Source: Paludibacteraceae bacterium (lineage in GTDB: Bacteria; Bacteroidota; Bacteroidia; Bacteroidales; Paludibacteraceae). From it: a stretch of DNA of 64,000 bases. The DNA is taken from positions 62,001-126,000 of the forward strand of contig JAFXPY010000053.1 in NCBI GenBank assembly GCA_017527495.1, given 5' to 3'. The notes beneath the pieces are model-generated. The model did no database searches. It was not told where the DNA came from and saw only the letters and a list, made by a program, of their open reading frames with translations. Shown here in pieces: positions 30,201 to 36,624 of the stretch (position 1 is the stretch's first letter; every line of letters starts with the position of its first letter). The position numbers and the translations under genes were made by a program.

Positions 30201-31638
30201 CTACGACACCGACACCGAAGATAAACTGATTGCCCTATATCGAAACGAATGTGTAGGAATGGCTAATATAGATTTTGATAATATCACAAACAAATCAAGA
30301 GTATTCCTCACCGTCTATGGCAACGAGCAGATGAACAAGAAAACCATCCGCTTCCAGCTCTGGCAAGCATCGACAGGCAAGGTGCTCACGCTGACACCAT
30401 CAGTTGACATCACCTTCGCCCATGGTGCTGTCTATGGTTGCGGCAACGAACAGCAGGTTATCTTCACAGCCGGAGGAGGCGAGGAACAGAACATAACCCT
30501 GCAACCCGGCTGGAACTGGACCTCGTTCAATATCGGAGTCTATGCTAATCAGACCGGCGTTATCAACAACGTCATGACTGCTTCCCAACCATGGACAGAG
30601 GGCGACCTCATCAAGAACCCGGTAACTCGTAACTTCTGCGTTTACAGCGACTCGCTCGGACAGTTCACCGGCTCGCTTGTTCATTTCCGCTATATATATA
30701 CCCACATGGTATATAGCAAAAACGGCAATATTATGCGTGTCAGCGGGAATGCACTGCCGCAAGACTCAATGAGCGTTACACTGCGCGGCAACGGTCAGTG
30801 GAGTCCGCTACCATGTCTCTTCTCCGAAGCCACACCTGTCGCTGAAGCGCTTGCCGACTATTTCGACAATGCCACTCCGGGCGATATGGTCAAAGCGCAC
30901 AATCGTTTTGCATATTTCTCTGACAACAAACGCTGGGAAGGCAACCTCACTGCCCTCCAACCGGGCGAAGGCTATTTCTTCCGCCGTCTCGGCCAAGGCG
31001 ATGTAGAGGTTCACTTCTACGAAGCACTAAGCACCCAAAGACAGGTAGCCCCCACCCAGCGCACAGCCGCTCATGCTCAGTCCGCTGCCCCTGCCACTGC
31101 ACCGGTTGAGGGTCGGCCATACATGGCTGACAACAGCCACCTATTCCGCAACCCCAACGCCGCCACCAACATGACCATGATAGCCACTGTAGAGCAACCC
31201 TCCGCGCTCGCTGAACGTAATCAGCCAATATTGGCTGATTTGGCCACTGCCCCTGTTGTGGGTCAGCCATACATGGCTGACAATGCCCCTGTCCTCCGCG
31301 TCTATGCCGGCAGCGAGCTCGCTGCCGTGGCTCAGCCGCAACAAATCGATGGAAAGACCTACTATTTCCTCACCATACAGTCAGACAACACTGATGCCAC
31401 CCTCCGCTTTGAGACCGAGGACGGCACCGAGCTGAGGTTAGTAAACGAATCAACCTCGCAGATTATCGACCTTACGAATCAACCGGATGCGCACTTTGGC
31501 TCACTTCGCGCCCCAATGCGATTAGTGCCCATCACCGAGGACTCAGACCGCGTTTATAAGATACTTGAGAACGGTCATGTCATCATCATCCGCGGCAACG
31601 AACGCTACGACGTAACAGGCAGAAAACTGAACAAGTAA
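21271..31638 (+). CDS. Giant secreted multidomain surface protein (3455 residues) with LamG domains
   Basis: An N-terminal signal peptide (about 1-31, ending KARA-ND) directs export. Recognisable modules: a fibronectin-like domain (about 757-850); two carboxypeptidase-regulatory-like domains (about 855-910, GEISGTILMPDNTGMAGVKV, and about 1063-1130); and two concanavalin/LamG-type domains (about 2367-2543 and 2570-2704, ending in NIDEFVVFEQAL). A BACON/Ig-like stretch follows (about 2850-2960). The last residues, ENGHVIIIRGNERYDVTGRK, resemble the short C-terminal domains of Bacteroidales exported proteins, possibly a type IX sorting tail. The 3' part is visibly more GC-rich than the 5' part. 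Palindromic words encoding xQPYMAD-like peptides recur within it. Likely an adhesin or surface-scaffold protein; substrate unknown. Transcribed alone, between a promoter and a strong terminator. Confidence 0.85.
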   Translation: MKTILPTVSRMATIAIIAILTMFLVPNKARANDYLEQKKHYSIYASGMNKVHFVIPVWAYGASYDYYAYDEDGKCSYIAYKKDGDSEWKTIAYYKTDAYDENEKNSDKGTAYVRLLSGQGDIVVTSMANGVNYQIHDNGAWSNKLYVTQKEDDGYSQVTFLEFDWYAPESLDSLKYSLKIQSEFQRSYTHGNKLSTTIEEPGFIGLNNTIRPQLYTPYLYTLNEKGVAGYGYAAVPYMVFQEPVSYYTSFNPTEVVDKDVERSGTIYVPTTDTVQQQMTATFKVVREATTGSTVEQKSTAVDIPPYHRIYDFAVREETDSTGTFTGNNILTWYIKNPQVKDLMDNDFFEIQRGLESDFSDAQQINIVQMKRDSLGDYTYKDSDRSIWTGNAAITDDEIKSKLNVTYNVPNYILKDPNGVPVYELKLSMTTDKIRNPRVPVYYRIRRASSSVWGWDAEFSKTARLDIHNFLAPLAETQENYSLDEDYETNYKVNFKIKLDNKEVSYLKLPIEDWNFSYQYIRNASPDSVEVKIDYEQYIGVITGYSDVFVTIYNSIGEKLIDERVTSPKVFKVPRGSVLNVTYDSTTKKGNTRTYSLYANSKVWFNTEAHSAYMSGWFEITSINFEGYTPDDVSKYMTEELQKHLKDSLYVLATDYYTNQTFKKLGRCMWDRTAQLILQRTIEETGQTMEFIIPQDSIKRQADGSWIANYTDIADQGCSHYKYAVRIDQSRADLHVQDSASLKPMQINGPSLYFDEAAKITSFEATQGDAKTDMKAGVLLRWVASSNAVDKYVLLRRPKDSDVAADTMYQGNDYYYLDRSAMPSTHYEYTIEAHYTCNGKTTVNTSTAEGWRTPYGEISGTILMPDNTGMAGVKVALQDGNNNVIRTITTNASGAYKFDSLEYIAIECEKPKVKITYSYDFSIWEPERQTLFRVLNADGNVLEDWHNKNEGIYEYPIGTILEVKSILTEVGDAISSFTVNGHVTLDCFYGRQKSGTNYKYSFKVSASEQTECKCKEVSQSNYVVTPTHQYGIFSHNNTSTGTASITLSPNSAVASGIDFMNTSTTRLTGRVLYKNSSIPVSGVMFLLNGDTVRRGNMPLKSGIDGNFELILPLRQPCRLQVFKQGHIFEGDGILRLEEDKEEFALDKPQDGVRFYDMTKVRLVGRVAGGNDQRDLPRAFGLGKNNLGDNVQLVLQLEGDNTAQIVHDPNDLTRDTIQQTIPHVVYQPYMADSAIVGTTHTLFEKKRITIHPDSATGEFAVDLFPVKYKVVQATATGYATLFGSGQGSETFDLTNAPLTEYVGRCNMTAKEITVERKDIVSKQGSTTKYPYSGGIASQGGLLDGDSIHYNAVYDRIYHSPVIVTLKQVLYGLDKAGYGEEEMDVNSLSLQNKQKVRLYEKHDDGSVTYLLGHPVFVANRKYQFIARAFERYYYNNNLQSSEVDEVPQRGGSVRIHNGLKSATTYQDYTLDDKGQNKSVMLEVADIDTENSGENALRTVSTVLQVDDNYVETDVFQAFVSGTDIQNGDLTSTESEVVLLDIVRDPGGNGSSAWVESGTTYNFAYTDSYDWKIGIELTPKYGVSISQDIGAVAAPEGAGSYLGSTYESSRQLSFTLPITHEWKWGYKYNYTFTTTDRISTSSGKAKDNVGRNADVFLGTTVSQLAGKAKTVDIINDSMFIARQPAINAGLMKVLAQGTDSVGKQYYLVTGQKVVLGSHVAGSFVYTQYYILNTLIPKLALERQNLLMNFPDSAAAQDYADQTGEAVYWYHSTGENVSLIDTLPYNTYEMFVPKKSSRAFTNRVAALDNMILQWITILYQNEKEKVIARMIGSQVGTWSVSSGATISHTDNYTASAQYNEMPQGWALVGSNAASNSAKAGQKLLKDMVNIVKFFKGMGKEQIGTTVAQVINNLARQEGQGVGSDPTDKQEQQSLGTKTNSSKISFDYNPIFSYDNNSNALQEQTVKKSSGFTLGADTHGDITVSVYRAQYDSVWDNRTQPIRDKVNQNGYTDYLYGSYVFYTVAGSSYCPHEEEEKTLFYNKGMILNNETQWVDKPEMSIDTHEQTGVQPDKRATFRVTLMNNGQVQTGLGANGTLFNLALWADSNPDGAKVYVDGAPLITAIPVFLVPGQPVVKTIEVERGTVDDYNNLTLGLSLADCPKTNSKLNFSVHFLPVSSDVSISMPRQNWIMNTLSQHDSVGYYLPVEIDGFDIHHKNFDHIEFQYKLSTESEEMWVNQCSFYASDSLYQLATGNKAMIQNGRIVPFRFYGERDPMEQRYDLRAVTFCRFGSGFVTKSSPVISGTKDTRPPRVFGEPEPVNAILGVGDNLKLRFNEPIAGNYLDEDNNFQLVGYTNETGITTNASVHFDGTPNSYAATQVSRTLEARSYSIDMVVKPTTPTSECVFFEHGLNREGIVFGKTADDRLYLQFGTYTILSLPLPKQMLDFTRVVATYNYPNNTLRFYAGSEDITDNNANPVPDIPYTLNAPLVFGRGMDGNMLEVRLWTKPLTQEEISATNMRYLTGFEQELVAYYPMNEAAGNTVSDKATGATLTLHGTSWNLPKGISLALKNGERVKLAHNKLSRSAVYDATYMLWFRPTSTGGTIFTAGEKRFTLADSQLQWQLNDSTSYPLGAVNTDEWHHLVLAINHTYNNVALYVDGKMKASYPATQMTGMTGDMFFGGDGFEGNIDEFVVFEQALPKTLIEDYGNRTPAGDEMGLMAYLPFEQLKQNDNGVLELVFSINDQRQFRDVYGNVVDKAVPLLDEDQPTNGPQPKARILADYADKTIFAPVTGFGLLTKLNFDWAFNQDELLINLKMADHEINKQTLYITVRDVEDLNGNPMPSPVMWTAYVDRNALKWDYRQVEFSHEYNSTYDDKNYLDISFTNQSGRRHQYSIESLPAWLTVDETSGSVAPTEFKQLRFSFDLSMPVGKYTDLVYLTDENGLSEPLRVNYEVKAKCPWQEPTTGDYQLNMSVCGQVLINDDYDTDTEDKLIALYRNECVGMANIDFDNITNKSRVFLTVYGNEQMNKKTIRFQLWQASTGKVLTLTPSVDITFAHGAVYGCGNEQQVIFTAGGGEEQNITLQPGWNWTSFNIGVYANQTGVINNVMTASQPWTEGDLIKNPVTRNFCVYSDSLGQFTGSLVHFRYIYTHMVYSKNGNIMRVSGNALPQDSMSVTLRGNGQWSPLPCLFSEATPVAEALADYFDNATPGDMVKAHNRFAYFSDNKRWEGNLTALQPGEGYFFRRLGQGDVEVHFYEALSTQRQVAPTQRTAAHAQSAAPATAPVEGRPYMADNSHLFRNPNAATNMTMIATVEQPSALAERNQPILADLATAPVVGQPYMADNAPVLRVYAGSELAAVAQPQQIDGKTYYFLTIQSDNTDATLRFETEDGTELRLVNESTSQIIDLTNQPDAHFGSLRAPMRLVPITEDSDRVYKILENGHVIIIRGNERYDVTGRKLNK
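24941..24960 (+). repeat. In-gene perfect palindrome, AGCCAT family
   Basis: ATCAGCCATATATGGCTGAT, a perfect 20-bp palindrome in the coding sequence (peptide QPYMAD). Related words occur at 31112, 31219 and 31262. Confidence 0.75.
31112..31281 (+). repeat. Cluster of three in-gene palindromes, AGCCAT family
   Basis: Three palindromes lie in 170 bases: 31112-31131 (GTCGGCCAT-AC-ATGGCTGAC, one mismatch), 31219-31240 (perfect, 11-bp arms AATCAGCCAAT) and 31262-31281 (GTCAGCCAT-AC-ATGGCTGAC). All are read in the same frame, as QPYMAD, RPYMAD or QPILAD. The first and third sit in a repeated flank (GCCACTGCMCCKGTTG...GG upstream), so part of the cluster is a segmental duplication with a step of 150 bases. 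Confidence 0.75.
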
Positions 31639-31666
31639 GTCTGTCGCACCTTATAGGGTTAAGTTC

Positions 31667-31728
31667 TTGCGGCTAAGTCCGCAATCATAATCACGATAAA
31701 GGCATTCCCTCCCGGAATGCCTTTATCG
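31667..31728 (+). terminator. Hairpin and strong terminator after the giant gene
   Basis: First a small hairpin TTGCGG-N6-CCGCAA (31667-31684). Then a perfect 15-bp stem: CGATAAAGGCATTCC (31694-31708), loop CTCCC, and its complement (31714-31728), followed by TTTAATG. Confidence 0.8.
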
Positions 31729-31773
31729 TTTAATGTCTTTATCGTTTCTTCGTCTGTCAAACTCTCGGCATAC

Positions 31774-31900
31774 ATGCCGAGCTTGTTTCGTCTATTGCGT
31801 CCGAATTATTCGGACACGGCTCGCAGAGCCGCTTTCTTCATGCATTTCGGTTACATTCTTGCAACCGTAAGTCTTGCCCTGTCAATAGGCATTCAATGCC
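31774..31900 (+). repeat. Cluster of short palindromes
   Basis: Four hairpin words in 130 bases: CTCGGCAT-AC-ATGCCGAG (31774-31791), GTCCGAAT-T-ATTCGGAC (31799-31815), CGGCTC-GCA-GAGCCG (31817-31831) and GGCAT-TCA-ATGCC (31888-31900). Together with the two hairpins just upstream there are six in about 235 bases. The first has the same AC centre and CAT/ATG inner arms as the in-gene palindromes at 31.1-31.3 kb. Confidence 0.65.
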
Positions 31901-31914
31901 GGCACAATATTCTT

Positions 31915-32235
31915 CTATCCCCTTGTCGCCAATCCGCAGCCAACCGCCATCACTATAGCCGCCATAACAAACTGCGCGTTTATCTCCTCGCCGAGGAAAA
32001 GGACGGAGAGCAGCGCACCGATGAATGGCGCGAGAGCGTAGTAGGTGCTGGTGCGGGCGGCACCGATCGTGCGTTGGGCATAGGTGTAGAAATAGATACT
32101 CAGACTGTACGCCACAAAGCCCAAGAGCAGCAAGACAAGCATGTGCTGCCACGACGGAAAGGCATTGTTTTGCGCCAGCGCAAGGAGCAGAATACCGATA
32201 CCCGAACCGAAGCCTTTGAGCGTTACAATCTGCAT
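31915..32235 (-). pseudogene. EamA/DMT-family transporter, C-terminal half only
   Basis: A 106-codon frame encodes the second EamA repeat of a drug/metabolite transporter: hydrophobic helices with SIYFYTYAQRTIGAARTSTY and APFIGALLSVLFLGEEI, ending near ATRG. Full transporters have about 290-300 residues and ten helices; here the N-terminal five are absent. The sequence upstream (32236-32330) holds scrambled fragments in other frames, among them a His-rich stretch (HPHEAIEAHQK). Decayed gene, probably after a deletion next to the hairpin cluster. Confidence 0.75.
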
Positions 32236-32459
32236 CGGGTCGCGGTCGGCAATGCAGCGCGTGCAGTAATGTCCATTGGACGTTTTTGGTGCGCCTCAAT
32301 CGCTTCATGCGGGTGGCGGGTAAACGCAAAAAACATCCGATTGCTAAGATTTAGGGGCATTGTTCCCTTTCGCCTTTCAATTTCCATGCTCCTCTATATA
32401 GTCATAAAAAAGGCAAAATCTATCACCTCTTTTGCAATTTTTTTGCCATATTAAAGGCT
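32236..32459. other. Short stretch without an intact gene
   Basis: Contains debris of the EamA gene at its left end and AT-rich sequence at its right end. No promoter or RNA gene is recognisable. Confidence 0.4.
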
Positions 32460-32579
32460 TTATTTGTAAAAAGTAGTATCTGAATGTTGGATATTATGGT
32501 CAAAGTCACTTACAAAATACATGTGGCACAACAGATGATACTGCCCTTCTTCATCAACTTTGTAAACATATTGTCCCCA

Positions 32580-33293
32580 TTAGTATGCACCACTATATAG
32601 GGTGTTGGTAATCTGCATATTTGCGGAATCGAATATAGACGTTGCATCAAGCCAGAAAAAACTGCCGTTGTTATCTACTCCTTTCTGAACAAGCCCCGAA
32701 TCAGTCATTTCGTATATATCATAGCAAGGACCCCCTTGAGGGCCTCCTGAATACGAACCAATAATCAGTTCTTTTTCACCATCAAAATCGGCATCATAGA
32801 ATTGATATTCTGCATACGGGAGCAGCGAATTGTTGGAAGTTGTGTCTGTTATCGTATTATAGTGGAAAATGTATGCATCTCCATTCTTAAACCCATTAAA
32901 ATGTTTTTCATACACAAGATTAGTTATATTTTTACTTATGAAATACGATGAAAAACATCCACATGTAACATCCCATGTTGTAAAACAATATTCTTTGCCG
33001 GTTTTAAGGGAGTGAAAGTAGAGATACACACCATTTTCGTGAGCGTCCCAACCATATTCTGGAAAGTAAGAAGGATAAAAGATTCCGCTTACCTCAAAAT
33101 CATTGATGATAGTATCGTAACGAAAATACACACTTGTAATATTAATGCTATCCTTCAATGGATTTTTTTTAGCAAGTTCCTGTACCCACTGTGCCTCTGA
33201 ATCTACCTTCACCGGCACATCGCTGCGCACCTGCTTTATGCAAGAGGTGGCGACAAAAACGAATGCCAATAAGAGAAGAAATGATTTTTTCAT
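32580..33293 (-). CDS. Lipoprotein of unknown function, last gene of the Pif1 operon
   Basis: 237 residues with a lipoprotein signal peptide (lipobox VATSC, lipidated Cys18). The mature part has beta-rich segments and a motif YDADFDGEKELIIGSY, like the calcium-binding D-x-D-x-DG loops of FG-GAP-type proteins. It starts 2 bases after the stop of the Pif1-like helicase gene, so the two are co-transcribed. The annotated stop (TAA at 32580-32582) is followed in frame by 39 more protein-like codons (WGQYVYKVDEEGQYHLLCHM...) ending at 32460. The original gene may therefore have been longer and have gained a nonsense codon. Function not recognised. Confidence 0.75.
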   Translation of the reverse strand: MKKSFLLLLAFVFVATSCIKQVRSDVPVKVDSEAQWVQELAKKNPLKDSINITSVYFRYDTIINDFEVSGIFYPSYFPEYGWDAHENGVYLYFHSLKTGKEYCFTTWDVTCGCFSSYFISKNITNLVYEKHFNGFKNGDAYIFHYNTITDTTSNNSLLPYAEYQFYDADFDGEKELIIGSYSGGPQGGPCYDIYEMTDSGLVQKGVDNNGSFFWLDATSIFDSANMQITNTLYSGAY

Positions 33294-33295
33294 AG

Positions 33296-35410
33296 TTAGT
33301 CTAAATTATTTTCTTGATTTTCAAAATTTCTAATAAGAGATGCTATAAACAAAGAATATTGTTTTTCATCCATCTCAGAAAGGATAGTTTCTATATCCTC
33401 ATTTACATTGAATGCGCGAACGGTAGCCTTTATTGATTCTTGATTACATGCCAATTGTTCCGAGCGGGCACACATCATTTGTTGCAGAGAGCGAATAAAC
33501 GGAGTGTATCTTGGTTCTAGTTTAACGGCTTCTAACATTGTTTGAGTGCATGGTTTCCCTAATTTGTAATCAATAATTGCCGTTAGATAATAGTATCGAG
33601 CATCCACAACATCCACATCGTTTTTCCAACTTTCGTTTACTACTGCTGCCTCTGTGTATTTCCCCTGTGCGTATAATGCCAAACTTTTCAGGTAATACCA
33701 TCTGGCAGAATTGCCAAACAACTGCATAACTTGTCCTATATAATGAATGGATTTCTCATACTCTCCGTTCTCAAAACAAATTACGGCATTTAAGAAACAA
33801 TCTTCCTCACTATTCCCAACTATAGTGTTTATATGTTCAGTACTTGTCATTACCTCTTTTGCAGTGTATGCTATGGAAAGCATCCTATCCGCAGCATAAT
33901 ATGCTTTCTCTTCTAACTTACTATTCGTGCGAGCAGCACTTTTTCTTTCATCAATTGGCAATGTAGATATTTCTTTTCTCGCAACCAACGCGCTGTGCAT
34001 GATACGATTACATTCTTGTGCCGCTTTGTCATAGTCTTTGTCTTGTAATGCTTGGTAATATTGGGCATATTCTTTTATGTCCTTGGATATAATACCAATA
34101 TCATTATAATCGTCGAGGAATTTATCTATTTCCGGTTTGGACATAATATAATGCAGGCGAATCGGGCTCGTCAAATATAATCCTTCCAACGAGCAAACAC
34201 GGCTAAGTGCAACGTATAATTGTCCCGGCATAAATACGCCCGTACTCAAATCCAGTTTCAGTTTGTCAAAAGTCATTCCTTGGCTTTTATGAATTGTAAT
34301 TGCCCATGCCAATTTGAGGGGATATTGTTTGAATGTGCCAATTACTTCGCTTTCCAATTTGCGAGTAGTCTGATTGTATTTGTATCTGATATTTTCCCAT
34401 TCTACACGATTAACCGAAACCTCTATGCCTTTATCCAATATAACCGAAATAGAATGATCTGTCAGCTTGCTTATAGTGCCTACTGTGCCGTTCACCCACT
34501 TATGTTCTGTATCATTATGGGTAAACATAACACGCGTACCTTCTTTGAGAATGAGTTCTTCCGGAGCTGGGAAACTATTTTTCTGGAAAACACCCTCGAT
34601 GATTCCCCTATATGTAAAAACAGCGGCTTGAATTGCCTCTAAATGAGACTGATTAATACGTTCTGCGGTATCATTGCGCGATGTTAAAATGAGTTGCTCT
34701 TTGGTCTCACTCTCATTATTCTTCAAACCTATTTCGTTTATCTTATTGATTTCTTCACTATAGATACGCCCATGTCGGATATTATTCAACATGTTTTGAA
34801 AATCCATATCATTCTGGCGGTATATTTTCGTGAATTCTATCTTCGGGAGCTTAATCCTCTGGAGTACATGCGCATGGTAGAAGTATGGCGTAATTGTCCC
34901 GTATTCAGATTGGAAAAAGTCTATTAATTCCTTCTCATTCCGTTCAACGACAGGCTCTAATTGATACAAATCGCCTGAAAAGATTATCTGTTTTCCGCCA
35001 AAAGGCAGATCATTCTTCATCGCCGTTCTCAACACAGTGTCAATGCCGTCGATGATGTCGCATCTAACCATAGAGATTTCATCTATGATGATAGTATCCA
35101 CTCGTTTGAGGACATGCCATTTTCCTTCATTTATCTGAAATTGGGTATCCTTGGTAATCGGCGTCAAAGGCATTCCAAACATTGAATGAATAGTTACACC
35201 GCCAGCCACAATAGCAGCGATGCCTGTTGGAGCCACAACGATAAACTGTTTATCTACATGCTCTCTGATGTAGTGTAGAAACGTAGTTTTTCCGGTACCG
35301 GCTCTACCCGTTAAGAAGAAACTGGCATTCGTGTCACGCACAATCTCCAACGCCTGCATCTGCGCCGGATTGTGCTTGTCTATCAATATGTGATGATCGG
35401 CTTCTGCCAT
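33296..35410 (-). CDS. Pif1-like superfamily 1B helicase with C-terminal repeat region
   Basis: 704 residues. The N-terminal helicase core has GRAGTGKTTFL (Walker A, G35-T42), APTGIAAIVAGGVTIHSMFG (motif Ia region), IIDEISMVRCD (Walker B), FSGDLYQLEPV (motif III) and AWAITIHKSQGMTFD plus YVALSRV (late motifs). This is the Pif1/RecD2-like pattern. From about residue 560 the protein turns into helical TPR-like repeats (CFENGEYEKSIHYIGQVMQL, ALYAQGKYTEAAVV). Pif1 helicases unwind DNA 5'-3' and resolve G-quadruplexes or forks. It lies 44 bases after a 43-residue acidic gene and 2 bases before a lipoprotein gene, under a promoter with the shared WYL-type operator. Confidence 0.88.
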   Translation of the reverse strand: MAEADHHILIDKHNPAQMQALEIVRDTNASFFLTGRAGTGKTTFLHYIREHVDKQFIVVAPTGIAAIVAGGVTIHSMFGMPLTPITKDTQFQINEGKWHVLKRVDTIIIDEISMVRCDIIDGIDTVLRTAMKNDLPFGGKQIIFSGDLYQLEPVVERNEKELIDFFQSEYGTITPYFYHAHVLQRIKLPKIEFTKIYRQNDMDFQNMLNNIRHGRIYSEEINKINEIGLKNNESETKEQLILTSRNDTAERINQSHLEAIQAAVFTYRGIIEGVFQKNSFPAPEELILKEGTRVMFTHNDTEHKWVNGTVGTISKLTDHSISVILDKGIEVSVNRVEWENIRYKYNQTTRKLESEVIGTFKQYPLKLAWAITIHKSQGMTFDKLKLDLSTGVFMPGQLYVALSRVCSLEGLYLTSPIRLHYIMSKPEIDKFLDDYNDIGIISKDIKEYAQYYQALQDKDYDKAAQECNRIMHSALVARKEISTLPIDERKSAARTNSKLEEKAYYAADRMLSIAYTAKEVMTSTEHINTIVGNSEEDCFLNAVICFENGEYEKSIHYIGQVMQLFGNSARWYYLKSLALYAQGKYTEAAVVNESWKNDVDVVDARYYYLTAIIDYKLGKPCTQTMLEAVKLEPRYTPFIRSLQQMMCARSEQLACNQESIKATVRAFNVNEDIETILSEMDEKQYSLFIASLIRNFENQENNLD

Positions 35411-35454
35411 GTTTCAAGCATAACATCTGTTTCTATAGCACAAAACATTGGGTG

Positions 35455-35586
35455 TTAGTCAATATTCCAATATGCGTCAGGTTCTCCATCAAAGATATCC
35501 CAAATATCTTCATCTGAATAGCCGGCTTCATCATGGGCATAAGTTCCTGCGAATTCATCATCGCACCAATCGTTGTAGTAACTCAT
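35455..35586 (-). CDS. Small acidic protein (43 residues)
   Basis: ATG at 35584-35586 (complement), TAA at 35455-35457. The peptide reads MSYYNDWCDDEFAGTYAHDE and continues with AGYSDEDIWDIFDGEPDAYW. It is highly acidic (about one third Asp/Glu) and aromatic-rich. It is preceded by a full GGAGGA Shine-Dalgarno sequence, rare for this phylum, 7 bases before the ATG, which supports real translation. It is the first gene of the Pif1 operon and directly follows the operator-bearing promoter. I recall very similar short proteins in other Bacteroidales but know no function. Confidence 0.75.
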   Translation of the reverse strand: MSYYNDWCDDEFAGTYAHDEAGYSDEDIWDIFDGEPDAYWNID

Positions 35587-35593
35587 AATTTTG

Positions 35594-35599
35594 TCCTCC
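35594..35599 (-). promoter_or_regulatory. Strong Shine-Dalgarno site (GGAGGA)
   Basis: GGAGGA on the minus strand, 7 bases before the start of the small acidic protein. It is unusual here because other genes in this window mostly lack such sites. Confidence 0.75.
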
Positions 35600-35615
35600 A
35601 ATTTTAAATTCGTTG

Positions 35616-35650
35616 CAAAAGTACTGCACTGTTGTGCAACCTATTTGCAC
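35616..35650 (-). promoter_or_regulatory. Promoter 1 with operator GTGCAA-N5-TTGCAC
   Basis: On the minus strand: GTGCAA-ATAGG-TTGCAC (35634-35650), then AAC, seven bases, then the -7 box TACTTTTG (35616-35623). No TTTG stands at the -33 position; the inverted repeat covers it, as for a site bound by a repressor or activator. The site overlaps the stop codon of the upstream effector-like gene. The identical arrangement occurs at 38199-38233. Confidence 0.8.
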
Positions 35651-36621
35651 AAGGAAAAATTTAAGAAAAAAGAAGTCTTGTCCCCAATTATTAAATCAGG
35701 GTTTTTTAACCCCAGGTTATTAATGATTTCTTGCAAGTCATTTAATAACTCCTGAGAGTTATGGAGATTTTCTAATTTCATATGGCTGTTTATATGCCAA
35801 GTATCCCCTTTTGTTATGATTTCATGTCTTGAGTCGAAGAAGTTAAAACTATCGCCACTATCATATGAGATATAGTTTGTAACTATTATTCTGTCATGTT
35901 TATCTTTCTTATGGGATAGGACAAGCGTCACATTTGGTATAGCACCTATTACATTCTTAACCTCTTTCTTGATTTCTGATATAATTTTATCAAAATTGGG
36001 CTTCTCTCCTTTTATGTCTGGTAAAGTTAATATAACGATATTAATTTTAGATTGAGAATTCTTTAAACGTTTTGTTAGTTCTTTTAATAAAGAATATAGA
36101 TTGTTTGGTAACAAAGTATAATCGCTAAAAATATATGGATCTGTAATTATGATGTCTGTTAGAGGAATTGAATCCAATAATAAATCTTTCCACTCTTTTA
36201 TTCCTTGAACACGCACACTTCTTGTTAGTTCTCCATCTTCATCTGTGCATAAAGATGTAAGTATATCTAAATCGTTATGGTTATCAGCTATGAGTATATT
36301 CCCTAACTTTGCCAAAGTTGAGGCTTTTTCATCAGATATAAGATATATGGCTGTTAATTGATCAAATGTGCAATTTTTAGTAAAGTTGGCTTTTACAGGT
36401 CTATCAGGGAAAATCGAATCAATAAATTTAATATCTCCTTTAAATCCTGAATTAAAAACTTTATACCAACTTAATAATTTATCATCTGCAAATATATCTT
36501 CTTTTGAAAACGTAAAAAACAAATCATTACGTTTTAGGAGACGCATTCCTATCTCATATTTTTCGCATTCACGAGCAGTTGCAATATGAGATGCATTTGC
36601 TTTATCTATATACACACGCAT
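35641..36621 (-). CDS. Putative effector partner of the ATPase, PLD-like or other phosphoesterase motif
   Basis: 326 residues; no family recognised with certainty. The N-terminal half is mixed alpha/beta. The central part has DIIITDPYIFSDY (D161) and long Lys-rich helices. The C-terminal half has KHDRIIVTNYISYDSGDSFNF (H242, R244, S255-N260), which loosely resembles a single H-x-K...G-S-x-N half of phospholipase D-type nucleases. It starts 3 bases after the stop of the ATPase gene, so the pair is an operon. By analogy with ATPase-effector defence pairs (Gabija, Septu, PARIS), it may be the toxic or nuclease component. This is inference, and the motif could also be structural. Confidence 0.6.
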   Translation of the reverse strand: MRVYIDKANASHIATARECEKYEIGMRLLKRNDLFFTFSKEDIFADDKLLSWYKVFNSGFKGDIKFIDSIFPDRPVKANFTKNCTFDQLTAIYLISDEKASTLAKLGNILIADNHNDLDILTSLCTDEDGELTRSVRVQGIKEWKDLLLDSIPLTDIIITDPYIFSDYTLLPNNLYSLLKELTKRLKNSQSKINIVILTLPDIKGEKPNFDKIISEIKKEVKNVIGAIPNVTLVLSHKKDKHDRIIVTNYISYDSGDSFNFFDSRHEIITKGDTWHINSHMKLENLHNSQELLNDLQEIINNLGLKNPDLIIGDKTSFFLNFSLCK

Positions 36622-36624
36622 ATC

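Noticed and set aside
21271..31638. Many long minus-strand open frames inside the giant gene
   Set aside because: They have no family resemblance or start context and mirror the codon pattern of the plus-strand gene.
31838..32329. 163-codon minus-strand frame as a gene
   Set aside because: It is out of frame with the recognisable EamA helices and has an unnatural Cys/Arg/His-rich composition.
33296..35410. RecD or TraA relaxase identity for the Pif1-like gene
   Set aside because: No relaxase motif or RecD2 N-terminal domain; the Walker A region and the AWAITIHKSQGMTFD motif with C-terminal repeats fit Pif1-like proteins.
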